This document shows positions 35,962 through 43,628 of a stretch of DNA of 64,000 nucleotides, in pieces. The stretch is from Palsa-147 sp036513895 (GTDB lineage Bacteria > Acidobacteriota > Terriglobia > Acidiferrales > UBA7541). The notes beneath the pieces are model-generated. The model made no database searches. It saw only the letters and a program-made list of their open reading frames with translations, and was not told the DNA's origin. Every line of letters starts with the position of its first letter. Positions within the stretch are counted from its first letter, which is position 1. The position numbers and the translations under genes were made by a program. Where the stretch lies: positions 1-64,000 of the forward strand of contig DATBYF010000059.1 of the NCBI GenBank assembly GCA_036513895.1, in the 5' to 3' direction.

Positions 35962-36657
35962 GTGGCTCCGAAGCTCAATCGCCGAAGGGCTATGTTCGTT
36001 CTGACCAAGATCGAGGAGATCTTGGGATGGGAGCGAGCGACTGAGCGAGAGCGAGACACGCGCTTTGTGGAGCTCGGCCGTTACTTGTGCGAAGTTCGCT
36101 CCGGGCAGTACTGGCGTCTCGACAATCTGAAGTCGTTCAATGAGTTCCTCGAGAAGCGCTTCCCGGAGTCACGGAGGAAAGCTTACTACCTGATGGCCAT
36201 CCACGAGCAGTTGCCGCGGATTCCCAAGCCACACCTGAAAGAGGTGGGTTGGTCAAAGGCCACGGAACTAGCCAAGGTGGCGCGGCGGGATGGAGCGGAG
36301 TTCGATTGTGCAACCTGGTTGCACAGAGCTCAGCAGTTACCCAAAGAAGAATTCAAGCGCGAGGTCGAAAAGCACCTCACGGGCAAAGAGACCGAGCCCT
36401 GGGAGATTCTCTACTTCAAGGTATACAAGAGCCAGCTGGCGGTGGTCGAGCAGGCACTTGAGACTGCCGCACTGATGCTTGGGACGGACAAATCTCGAGG
36501 CTATTGCCTGGAGATGATCTGTGCGGATTTCTTGGCGGGAGCGAGCTTTGAAGGTGAAAACCCCGCAGCGTTGCTGATGTCCTTGGATCGACTTTATAGT
36601 CTACTTCCACATCTCCAGAAACAAGAATTCCTCGAGCGAACACGAGTTGCTTCGTGA
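35962..36657 (+). CDS. Island protein of unknown function, helical (HTH-like)
   Basis: The protein has 231 residues from GTG 35962, chosen because GGGAG lies seven bases upstream and it follows the nuclease stop by 13 bp (the frame is open back to 35920). The N-terminal half has ELGRYLCEVRSGQYWRLDNL, FNEFLEKRFPESRRKAYYLM and VGWSKATELAKVAR, a helix-rich layout seen in phage and plasmid proteins of DUF3102-like type. The C-terminal half (KVYKSQLAVVEQALETAALM, GYCLEMICADFLAG) is a second helical domain. I do not recognise its activity. It overlaps the HNH gene by 4 bp. Confidence 0.82.
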   Translation: MAPKLNRRRAMFVLTKIEEILGWERATERERDTRFVELGRYLCEVRSGQYWRLDNLKSFNEFLEKRFPESRRKAYYLMAIHEQLPRIPKPHLKEVGWSKATELAKVARRDGAEFDCATWLHRAQQLPKEEFKREVEKHLTGKETEPWEILYFKVYKSQLAVVEQALETAALMLGTDKSRGYCLEMICADFLAGASFEGENPAALLMSLDRLYSLLPHLQKQEFLERTRVAS

Positions 36658-36881
36658 ACGGATATCATCACAGACGCCCGAGACTCAAGCTCAGCCCACA
36701 GTCCTACCGGAAACTGTGGCGCAAAGTGCTCCAGCGTGATCGGTGGCGCTGCCAGAATTGCGGAAGTCTCGCTGATCTTCAAGTTCACCACATCAACCCT
36801 CGCAGCCGGTTCGGAGACGATGCCGAATCAAATCTGGTCACGCTGTGCGCTAGCTGTCATCAGAGAGCTCATTCCAATTAG
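36654..36881 (+). CDS. Small HNH endonuclease
   Basis: The 75-residue protein starts at GTG 36654 overlapping the previous stop (GTGA). RDRWRCQNCGSLADLQVHHINPRS gives the first Cys pair and the HH of the HNH fold, and SNLVTLCASCHQRAH completes it (second Cys pair and catalytic His). It is the last gene of the operon. A heme peroxidase remnant begins within 3 bp of its stop, so the right boundary of the island appears to be here. Confidence 0.9.
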   Translation: MNGYHHRRPRLKLSPQSYRKLWRKVLQRDRWRCQNCGSLADLQVHHINPRSRFGDDAESNLVTLCASCHQRAHSN

Positions 36882-36883
36882 TA

Positions 36884-37252
36884 GAGCAAGAAACGCTTTT
36901 GGCGTCCAAGGATCTCTATAGCGGGCATTCGGTCGCGTTGCCATCTGGGGAGGCTATAGCTCGCGCCGCAGGCCTTGATCGATGCACCGCGATGGAGTTG
37001 AAGGCGGACGATGCCCCCTGGTCGGGAACGCCATTATGGTTATACGTCCTCGCAGAATCGGAAGTGCAGCACAAAGGAGAATACCTCGGGGAGCTTGGCG
37101 GCAGAATCGTTGCCGAAGTGATTGTCGAATTACTCAGAAATGACCAAACGTCGTTGTTAAGCGAGCCCGATTAGCGACCTGATCTTGCCGGGTCAGACGG
37201 CAGATTTGGAATTGCTCACCTGCTAAAATATGCTGGCGTTGAGAACCGCTGA
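36884..37252 (+). pseudogene. Truncated and interrupted heme peroxidase (C-terminal end only)
   Basis: The frame reads the C-terminus of an animal-type heme peroxidase: KDLYSGHSVALPSGEAIARA, PLWLYVLAESEVQHKGEYLG and LGGRIVAEVIVELLRNDQTS. It ends at TAG 37172-37174 after LLSEPD. In the same frame RPDLAGSDGRFG and IAHLLKYAGVENR follow to a TGA at 37250. That is the family ending (..PDWRPDL..F.MADLLRFAGV), so TAG stands where Trp (TGG) is expected. All upstream domains are missing, the join being at the HNH stop. It is non-functional. Confidence 0.8.
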
Positions 37253-37739
37253 GAATGCGGAACCCGCCTTCGTTGCTCTCGTCATGTATCGGCCGGCGAC
37301 CGCTGCGCCGGACATGCTGGAAGCGCTCAAGGATGTGACGGCATGGTTCGAAGAATATCCTCCTCACTCGCACGTCGAGTACGTCCAGAACCTGCCGCTC
37401 AGTGTCTTGGCACTTCCTCGCCGCACTCAGGGCAGCAAATCCGAATCGTGACGAATCGACTGTTTGATTGCCACATTCTGCCTGAGGCGTGGACATTCGC
37501 TTTCGAGCAGATTCTGGGTCTAGTGGTCATCCACCCGTCAGCTTAATTCTCATCATTTACGGACTGCAGCGCTGAGCGGCGGGGCAGACGACGTTCACGT
37601 GGACGACGGATAACGGCGTGACTCAAACTGCGCGGAGACGAGTGAGCGGCCAAACCTTTCGCACTACAGCGACTCAAAGAATCGAGCTGGTCATTAAAAC
37701 TTTAACCTGGACTCGACGCGCAGAGTTCACGACCAGCGA
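37253..37739. other. Gene-poor stretch between peroxidase remnant and ParE
   Basis: No convincing gene was found. A 73-residue + frame from 37230 (with MLEALKDVTAWFEEYPPH) has some protein-like character but no ribosome binding site, and it overlaps the pseudogene; it may be another relic. Nothing else was recognised. Confidence 0.4.
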
Positions 37740-38060
37740 TCACGTCGTCAGACGCCTGCGCTTTCTTGCCGCCCGGGAGGCGCTTGCCTGACTCCCGGCG
37801 CCGTGAAAAATATGGAGAATATCTGAACCGCCATGCGCTTTGCGGTAATAGATCAGGTATTTTCCTCCCGAGAAGCACTTTACGCCTCGCGCGGTGTAGC
37901 CTGCGGGATTGCCCTCATTGGGATGCTCTCCCAGAAGCCAGAAGCGCTCGGTGATCCGGTCAATGACCCTGTCAGCGCGCTTGAGGCTCACCCGACTGCC
38001 CCAATAGAGATAGATCTCATCGAGGTCGCGCTGCGCATCCTCTGAAACGCGGTAACGCAT
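37740..38060 (-). CDS. ParE/RelE-superfamily toxin
   Basis: The 106-residue protein from ATG 38060 starts MRYRVSEDAQRDLDEIYLYW, the classical ParE N-terminus. It has IDRITERFWLLGEHPNEGNP and CFSGGKYLIYYRKAHGG near the C-terminus (family phosphate/gyrase-binding strand). An upstream in-frame ATG at 38090 would overlap the antitoxin by 16 bp and adds non-family residues. It is downstream of its antitoxin, the usual order. ParE toxins poison DNA gyrase; the target here is inferred from family. Confidence 0.88.
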   Translation of the reverse strand: MRYRVSEDAQRDLDEIYLYWGSRVSLKRADRVIDRITERFWLLGEHPNEGNPAGYTARGVKCFSGGKYLIYYRKAHGGSDILHIFHGAGSQASASRAARKRRRLTT

Positions 38061-38074
38061 TACTCGCCAGAGTC

Positions 38075-38410
38075 TTACCGCGCGAGCCATTTGCGCCCCC
38101 TCGCCTTCACGCCGTCAGCAAACTTCTGCAACCCTTCACGCCCCCAAACCTCGATGAAACTGCCTGCTTCAATGTCCGCAATGGCGCCGCGCACGCGCCG
38201 GCGGATGCCGTCATGTATCTCCTGCGCGGGGTCTACTAGAACGTCTTCCGCAATTGGCTTCGCCAGTCGCAAGGCGCGCACGTCCTCATCTTCCATGCGC
38301 TGCAACGCTTCGCGGATGACCTCGCTCGCGTTGTTGTATCGGCCGCTTTTCACTTTCTTGCGGACGTAGCCGGCAAGTTGGTCGGTAATCGAGACGTTCA
38401 TCTGGGCCAT
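38075..38410 (-). CDS. ParD/CC2985-type antitoxin
   Basis: The 111-residue protein from ATG 38410 has a ribbon-helix-helix N-terminus MAQMNVSITDQLAGYVRKKV followed by SGRYNNASEVIREALQRMED, the ParD signature. The C-terminal region (about residues 50-111) is longer than the usual roughly 80-residue ParD and may wrap the toxin. GGAGCAAT just upstream serves as ribosome binding site. It likely represses its own promoter. It is 14 bp upstream of parE. Confidence 0.88.
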   Translation of the reverse strand: MAQMNVSITDQLAGYVRKKVKSGRYNNASEVIREALQRMEDEDVRALRLAKPIAEDVLVDPAQEIHDGIRRRVRGAIADIEAGSFIEVWGREGLQKFADGVKARGRKWLAR

Positions 38411-38734
38411 GTATTGCTCCTTCGCTCCGCCCCTCTTTCTCTTTTTCAAAGCTATCACGGGAAATCACTGATGTCATTCTTTGACATGCCATACCCGCAA
38501 CAAGCCGCGAGTCCGCAATGGACCGAAAAGCCGCAAACAGGACTTTCAGTGCGACTCGCATGCGACCGCGGAGATTCGCGTGGACAAACGAAGAGGCGTG
38601 GGTCGATTAGTGGGTCGGTGACTCGACCGGCTGAACGGCAAGAAATACAACAACGATGAACAGGAAAACATCTACCAGGACCTCTATATAAGGACACGAT
38701 CAAAAAGTTGTCCTAATAAATAAGGAGGTGGGTT
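38411..38734. other. Intergenic with leader hairpin before the 38735 gene
   Basis: No gene was seen. AGGACA (38691-38696) and TGTCCT (38709-38714) form a short hairpin just before a strong AAGGAGGT ribosome binding site (38722-38729). It may modulate translation of the downstream gene or be fortuitous. Confidence 0.4.
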
Positions 38735-39400
38735 ATGGCTCACGATAGCAACGAAACTATTGAAAACAACCCTGTTAAAGGAGGGGAGGTCGCCACGGCA
38801 GGACCGGGGACTATGTCCGACCAATCCCAGCGCAGTCCTAGCAAGTTAGTCTCCCCAGAGAAGCTCGCGGCGAACCGCGCCAACGCCCAGCACTCGACCG
38901 GCCCGAAAACCATGCAGGGAAAAGCTAAAAGCAGTCAAAATAGCCGGAAACACGGATTTTTCGCGCGCCAACCTCTTCCGGCCGATGAGGCAGGCAACAA
39001 ATTATGGGAGGAGTACGGCGATCTAGTTGCCGGCATTTGGGAGTATTACGAACCGGTCGGGTACATGGAAGGGCTTCTCACGGAGAAAATCGTAACCGAA
39101 TCCATACGTTTCTCTCGTTTCTTGTTCTATGAGGCTAGATACATTGGCCAACAGCAAGCACTCCATTGGGAGGGCGTGGACCGCATACTCCGATTCCAGA
39201 GTGCCATCAACCGACAACTGTTCCAAGCGATTCATGAGTTGGAGCGTGTACAGGAAAAACGCAAAGCCAATCCGAGCCCATCGAAACGCTCGGACGGAGA
39301 GCAGGGCGAGGAAGGTGCCGGGATGGCCGCTTTCGGTGCGCAAAATGACGGACCGCAGGAGCGCGGTACACATGTCGAGACGCCAGCGATCGAGATATAA
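38735..39400 (+). CDS. ANRANAQ..STGPKT-family protein
   Basis: The 221-residue protein has an ATG six bases after AAGGAGGTGGG. It has a disordered polar N-terminus and then the strongly conserved block LAANRANAQHSTGPKTMQGK with SSQNSRKHGFFARQ. A helical middle region (YMEGLLTEKIVTESIRFSRFL, ALHWEGVDRILRFQSAINRQ) and a charged tail follow. This family is abundant and multi-copy in Acidobacteriota and Planctomycetota, with no known function that I can name. It lies beside TA genes and relics, consistent with a mobile character. Confidence 0.85.
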   Translation: MAHDSNETIENNPVKGGEVATAGPGTMSDQSQRSPSKLVSPEKLAANRANAQHSTGPKTMQGKAKSSQNSRKHGFFARQPLPADEAGNKLWEEYGDLVAGIWEYYEPVGYMEGLLTEKIVTESIRFSRFLFYEARYIGQQQALHWEGVDRILRFQSAINRQLFQAIHELERVQEKRKANPSPSKRSDGEQGEEGAGMAAFGAQNDGPQERGTHVETPAIEI

Positions 39401-40153
39401 GAGGATGTGGCGGTCGTCGAAGCGGTTGCGTTCCACAGCCTTTCTAGAGTTCGTCCGGTGTCGGCGAGAATCCAGTCAGCGTACCGTGCCCTCAGACGAC
39501 AAATTACGGAACGAACCCAACTGGCGTCCGGTCGGGACCACCGGATGCCGGCCCCAGAACCACGTCGTCGCCCAGTCAAAAGAGTTCTTCAGCGGAATCG
39601 GTGTCGCAGGCAGCGGTCTTCGGCCCACTGGAGCGCCAGAGGCACACGAAACGAACCCAAGTTTACTCGTCGTTGACGCAGACGTGCCGAATCCGACGCC
39701 CGACGACTTCGGCATCAAGTAATGTTCCAAGCGTGTAAACGGCCACCCATACACCGAGTCAACGCGCGATGGCGCCGAGATACCCCGCGCAACCTGATCG
39801 GCTACGTGGGTCTCTTCGAAGTGACTCAAGTGATCCATCTGGGTCCGTCTGACGCTTGCGGCCGTCAAACCATCGAGCGATATTCATTTGCGACGCCCAT
39901 CGGGAACTCCTCCAGCTTCATGGTTAATCCGCTATTAGGTGGATAAAATCTATGACCTTATCCACCGACTGAATTCGGTTTAGAGTAGACACCGTCGGGG
40001 ATCGCTCCGCTCGTGCGCAGAGACTCTCTCGTCCTCTGCGCTAGGTGTTCTGGGTGATGCTTGTCCACGTCTGTGGGCCCCGCCTCAAGGATTTCACGGG
40101 CAGAATTCCTCGTCAATAAGGCAGATAATGACACCGCTGGAAAGCACGACGGG
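39401..40153. other. Relic stretch after the ANRANAQ-family gene
   Basis: The first 320 bp read, in a different + frame from the gene upstream, KLRNEPNWRPVG, SKEFFSGIGVAGSGLRPTG and EAHETNPS up to a TAA near 39722. NEPN and ETNP are strings I associate with tails of the same protein family. A short hairpin GCGCAGAG/CTCTGCGC lies at 40015-40041. No intact gene was found before phoU. Confidence 0.4.
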
Positions 40154-40819
40154 CTAGCGGCGGTCAAGCGCAGGATGGCGAACGTCGCGGCCAGCAACGA
40201 TATAAATCACGTCCTCCGCGATATTCGTGGCGTGATCGCCAATGCGCTCCAGATTTTTTGCGACAAGAATCAATTCGAACGCCGGAAATACCACCGCGGA
40301 ATTCTCCATCATGTAGGTCAGCAGTTCACGGAACATCTGATCGCGCAGCAAGTCCACCTGATCGTCGCGCGCGAGCACGCTCCGCGCCAGATCCAAATCG
40401 CCGCGCACCAGCGCGTTCAAGCTGTCGCGAACCATTCCCTCGGCAATCTCGCTCATCCGCGGCAAATCCACATAAGGCTTCACCTGCGGGTGCCGCAGAA
40501 TGCGCAGCGCTGATTGCGCGATGTTGACGGCCTGATCCCCGATTCTTTCAAGGTCGTTATTGATGCGCGAAACCGCGAGAATGAATCTCAGGTCCACGGC
40601 CACAAGATGCTGCTGCGCGAGCAATCGCGTCACTCGCTCGTCAACTTCGATTTGCATCTCGTTGATGGCGTTTTCTTCCTCGAGCACGGACTCAGCCATG
40701 TGCTCTTCCACATCCAGCACTGCCTGCACGGCTTGATGCACCGCGCGCTCGGAAAGACTTCCCATCCACAGCAAGCGCTGCTTCAGCTCTTCGAGATCTT
40801 GTTCGAAATGACGTTCCAT
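40154..40819 (-). CDS. phoU: Phosphate transport/PhoR signalling regulator PhoU
   Basis: The 221-residue protein is two PhoU three-helix repeats. Signature stretches are INEMQIEVDERVTRLL, RINNDLERIGDQAVNIA in repeat 1 and LVAKNLERIGDHATNIAEDV in repeat 2, with the metal-binding E/DxxxD motifs. PhoU restrains PhoR kinase when phosphate is high and modulates Pst. It follows pstB at 105 bp on the same strand, the standard pstSCAB-phoU order. Confidence 0.95.
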   Translation of the reverse strand: MERHFEQDLEELKQRLLWMGSLSERAVHQAVQAVLDVEEHMAESVLEEENAINEMQIEVDERVTRLLAQQHLVAVDLRFILAVSRINNDLERIGDQAVNIAQSALRILRHPQVKPYVDLPRMSEIAEGMVRDSLNALVRGDLDLARSVLARDDQVDLLRDQMFRELLTYMMENSAVVFPAFELILVAKNLERIGDHATNIAEDVIYIVAGRDVRHPALDRR

Positions 40820-40924
40820 TTTCCGCGGCTCCCCGCGCCAACAAACCTTTCATCAAATCAATTCGTGCGCCCACTCATTTCCGGGCGCGTTCGCTGCATG
40901 CCCCATCGTTCTAACCAAAGTGTT

Positions 40925-41761
40925 CTAACCAAAGCGGCCCGTAATGTAAGCCTCTGTCCTCGGATCCGCCGGCGTTGTAAACAGCTTGGAAGTCACAGTC
41001 CGCTCGATCAATCTACCATCCAGCAAAAAAGCGGTGAAGTCGCTCGCCCGCGCCGCCTGCTGCATGTTGTGTGTGACGATCAGCAGCGTGCAACTATCCT
41101 TGAGCTGAAACATCAACTCTTCGATCTTTGCCGTCGTAACCGGATCGAGCGCCGAGCACGGCTCGTCGAGCAGCAGCACTTCCGGATCCACCGCCAGCGC
41201 CCGCGCTATGCACAATCGCTGCTGCTGCCCGCCTGAGAGCGCGTACGCCGAATGGTTCAGCTTGTCCTTCACTTCATCCCACAGCGCCGCTCGGTGCAGA
41301 CTCTTCTCCACTAGTTCGGAAAGGCTGCCCTTGTAACCGTTGATTCGCAGCCCGTAGGCCACATTCTCGAAAATTGATTTTGGAAACGGATTCGGCCGCT
41401 GAAACACCATGCCCACGCGTTTGCGAAGTTTCACCACGTCAAGCTCGAGAATATTTTGTCCGTCGAGAAGGATTTCGCCTTCGAGCCTCGTGTGCCGGAT
41501 CAGTTCTTGCATCCGGTTTAAATTCCGGAGAAACGTAGATTTTCCGCAGCCGGATGGTCCGATGAGCGCCGTCACGCGGTTCGTCGGGACGTCGAGATCG
41601 ATGCCGTGAAGCGCCTGCTTTGGGCCGTAGAAGAAATTCAGGCCTCGAATCTTGAAGCGCAGGGGCTCGCTGGTTTCCTGCGCCACCGGCGTCGTGGCTG
41701 GTATAGCGGTTTGCATGGCTCTCACCGTGGCGGCCGCATTCATTCCTGGGCTCACTCCCAT
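40925..41761 (-). CDS. pstB: Phosphate ABC transporter ATP-binding protein
   Basis: The 278-residue ATPase of the Pst importer has Walker A GPSGCGKSTFLRNLNRM, Q-loop MVFQRPNPFPKSIFENVAYG, signature LSGGQQQRLCIARALA and Walker B VLLLDEPCSALDP. The His switch lies in IVTHNMQQAAR. The first 30 residues are a variable tail, so the exact start is open (ATG 41743 is also possible). The stop is followed by a tandem copy of a 14-bp unit. Cotranscribed with pstA, 30 bp upstream. Confidence 0.95.
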   Translation of the reverse strand: MGVSPGMNAAATVRAMQTAIPATTPVAQETSEPLRFKIRGLNFFYGPKQALHGIDLDVPTNRVTALIGPSGCGKSTFLRNLNRMQELIRHTRLEGEILLDGQNILELDVVKLRKRVGMVFQRPNPFPKSIFENVAYGLRINGYKGSLSELVEKSLHRAALWDEVKDKLNHSAYALSGGQQQRLCIARALAVDPEVLLLDEPCSALDPVTTAKIEELMFQLKDSCTLLIVTHNMQQAARASDFTAFLLDGRLIERTVTSKLFTTPADPRTEAYITGRFG

Positions 41762-41791
41762 ATTCCTGACATTATCGCCGACATAGTTCTT

Positions 41792-42643
41792 CTAACCCCG
41801 CAAAAATGCCGCACGCCGCGCCATCACGTATCGCGACACGATATTAATCACCAGCACCAATCCAAGCAGAACCAACCCCGCCGCCCACGCCTGCCGGTGC
41901 CAATCGTCGTAGGGCGAAATCGCATATGTAAAAATCATTACGGGCAGCGAGGCGATCGGCTGGTTCCAGCCCGGACTCCAGAACCTGTTGCTGAACGCCG
42001 TGAAAAGTAGCGGCGCGGTTTCGCCTGCCACGCGCGCAAGATCCAGCAGCAACCCCGTCAGAATCCCCTGAAACGCCGCTGGCACGATCACCGTCGCAAT
42101 TGTCTTCCACTTGCTCGCGCCAAGCGCCATCGCGCCTTCGCGCAAATTTGTCGGCACCGCGCGCAGGAATTCCTCCGTGCTGCGCACGGCGATCGGAATC
42201 ATCATGATCCCCAGCGCGAATCCGCCGGCCAGCGTAGAGAAATGCTTCATCGGAATCACGAATACGGCGTACGCAAAAATTCCTATGACGATGGACGGCA
42301 CGCCATTCAAAAGATCCGTCGTATAGCGCACGATGAACGGAAATGTCTTCCCGCCGAACTCCGCCAAATAAACGGCGGCCATTACGCCAATCGGCATTCC
42401 AATCAGCGAAGCGATCAGCAAAAGTTTGCCGCTGCCCACGATCGCGTTCGCCATTCCTCCGCCCAGGTCGCCCACCGGCTTCGGCAACTTGGTGAAGAAA
42501 TCCCAGTTGACGGCCGACGCGCCGTGCCACGCGAGGTAGCCAAGAATCAAGATCAGCACCGAAACAGTCACGAGTGCGCACGCCCCCGTAAGGCTGAGCA
42601 TCACGATATTCACGGACTTTCGCCACGCCATCCGCAAGCTCAT
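41792..42643 (-). CDS. pstA: Phosphate ABC transporter permease PstA
   Basis: The 283-residue protein has six hydrophobic helices and the binding-protein-dependent permease loop: EFLRAVPTNLREGAMALGASKW (EAA-type motif near residues 165-185). SVGIPIAVR-like and FEWPAF-like family segments appear as MMIPIAVRSTEEF and GETAPLLFTAF. It forms the membrane channel with PstC, whose gene overlaps its start by 4 bp. Confidence 0.95.
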   Translation of the reverse strand: MSLRMAWRKSVNIVMLSLTGACALVTVSVLILILGYLAWHGASAVNWDFFTKLPKPVGDLGGGMANAIVGSGKLLLIASLIGMPIGVMAAVYLAEFGGKTFPFIVRYTTDLLNGVPSIVIGIFAYAVFVIPMKHFSTLAGGFALGIMMIPIAVRSTEEFLRAVPTNLREGAMALGASKWKTIATVIVPAAFQGILTGLLLDLARVAGETAPLLFTAFSNRFWSPGWNQPIASLPVMIFTYAISPYDDWHRQAWAAGLVLLGLVLVINIVSRYVMARRAAFLRG

Positions 42644-43626
42644 GCCTTTGCCATTCCCTTTTGTTCCGTGGCGAGGATCAGGATTCGTGCCAGTCCGTTG
42701 AGGATAAATGTCAGCAGAAACAGTACCAGCCCTAACTCCACAAGAGAGTGCACGTAGAGATTTCCCGTCGCCTCGCTGAATTCATTGGCGATCACTGCCG
42801 CGATCGAATAGCCCGGCGCAAATAGTGACGCGGCAATCTTCGGATCGTTGCCAATCACCATCGTGACCGCCATCGTTTCTCCGAGCGCTCGTGCTAGCGC
42901 CAGAAACACGGAACCGAAAATGCCCGTTCGCGCAAATGGCACTACCACTTTCCACGTCGCTTCCCACCGCGTCGCGCCCAGCCCCATCGCAGCCTCGCGC
43001 TGATCCGCCGGCACCGACAGAAGCACCTCGCGCGACACCGACACGATAAACGGCACTACCATCACCGCCAGCACAATTCCCGCAGTCAGCATGCCGACGC
43101 CATAGCACGGCCCTTGAAATAGCGGCAGAAATCCCAGCGTGGCTTTCAAAAACGGCGCGATATAAAGCCGCATCAGCGGCACGACGATGAAAATTCCCAG
43201 CAGTCCGTAGATCACGCTCGGCACGGCGGCGAGCAAATCAATCAGAAACGCGAGCCCATCGGAAATGCTGCGCGGCGCCAACTCGGCTAGAAAAATTGCG
43301 GCGCCGAGGCCGAGCGGCACGGCAATGAGCAGCGCCAGCGCTGACGTGACCAGCGTGCCGTATATAAATGGAAGCGCTCCGAAATCACCCGCAACTGGAT
43401 CCCACGTCGAAGTAAAGAAAAAATGCCAGCCGAACTTGTGCCGCGCGTCCGTGGATCCGACCCACAACTGGTACACCAGCATCGTCGTAATCAGTAGGAT
43501 TGACGCCGCGAAAATCAGCGTGATGAGGTGCGCGATCTGATCCCCCTCCATCAGCCGCCGTAAAAATGTACGCGGCCCCGAGCGAATCGGAGCCGCGCGG
43601 TCCATCGTGCTCGAGGCACTTGCCAT
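42640..43626 (-). CDS. pstC: Phosphate ABC transporter permease PstC
   Basis: The 328-residue permease has six helices. Visible family segments include GWHFFFTSTWDPVAGDFGALP, ALLIAVPLGLGAAIFLAEL, PSVIYGLLGIFIVVPLM and the EAA loop PADQREAAMGLGATRWE. The frame is open to 43800, but that overlaps pstS, so the ATG at 43626, 2 bp after the pstS stop, is the start. It overlaps pstA by 4 bp. Confidence 0.95.
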   Translation of the reverse strand: MASASSTMDRAAPIRSGPRTFLRRLMEGDQIAHLITLIFAASILLITTMLVYQLWVGSTDARHKFGWHFFFTSTWDPVAGDFGALPFIYGTLVTSALALLIAVPLGLGAAIFLAELAPRSISDGLAFLIDLLAAVPSVIYGLLGIFIVVPLMRLYIAPFLKATLGFLPLFQGPCYGVGMLTAGIVLAVMVVPFIVSVSREVLLSVPADQREAAMGLGATRWEATWKVVVPFARTGIFGSVFLALARALGETMAVTMVIGNDPKIAASLFAPGYSIAAVIANEFSEATGNLYVHSLVELGLVLFLLTFILNGLARILILATEQKGMAKA

Positions 43627-43628
43627 TT

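Noticed and set aside
37134..37496. 120-residue minus-strand frame over the peroxidase remnant
   Set aside because: No start signal or domain, and it overlaps recognisable peroxidase sequence on the other strand.
39401..39722. Considered as an intact separate gene
   Set aside because: The family-like strings occur only in a frame without a start codon after the upstream stop; better explained as an out-of-frame tail.
39722..39946. 74-residue + frame before phoU
   Set aside because: No ribosome binding site, no recognisable motif; lies in a relic stretch.
40015..40041. Hairpin GCGCAGAG/CTCTGCGC as phoU terminator
   Set aside because: Perfect stem but no T tract on the phoU strand, and it is more than 110 bp past the stop; role unclear.
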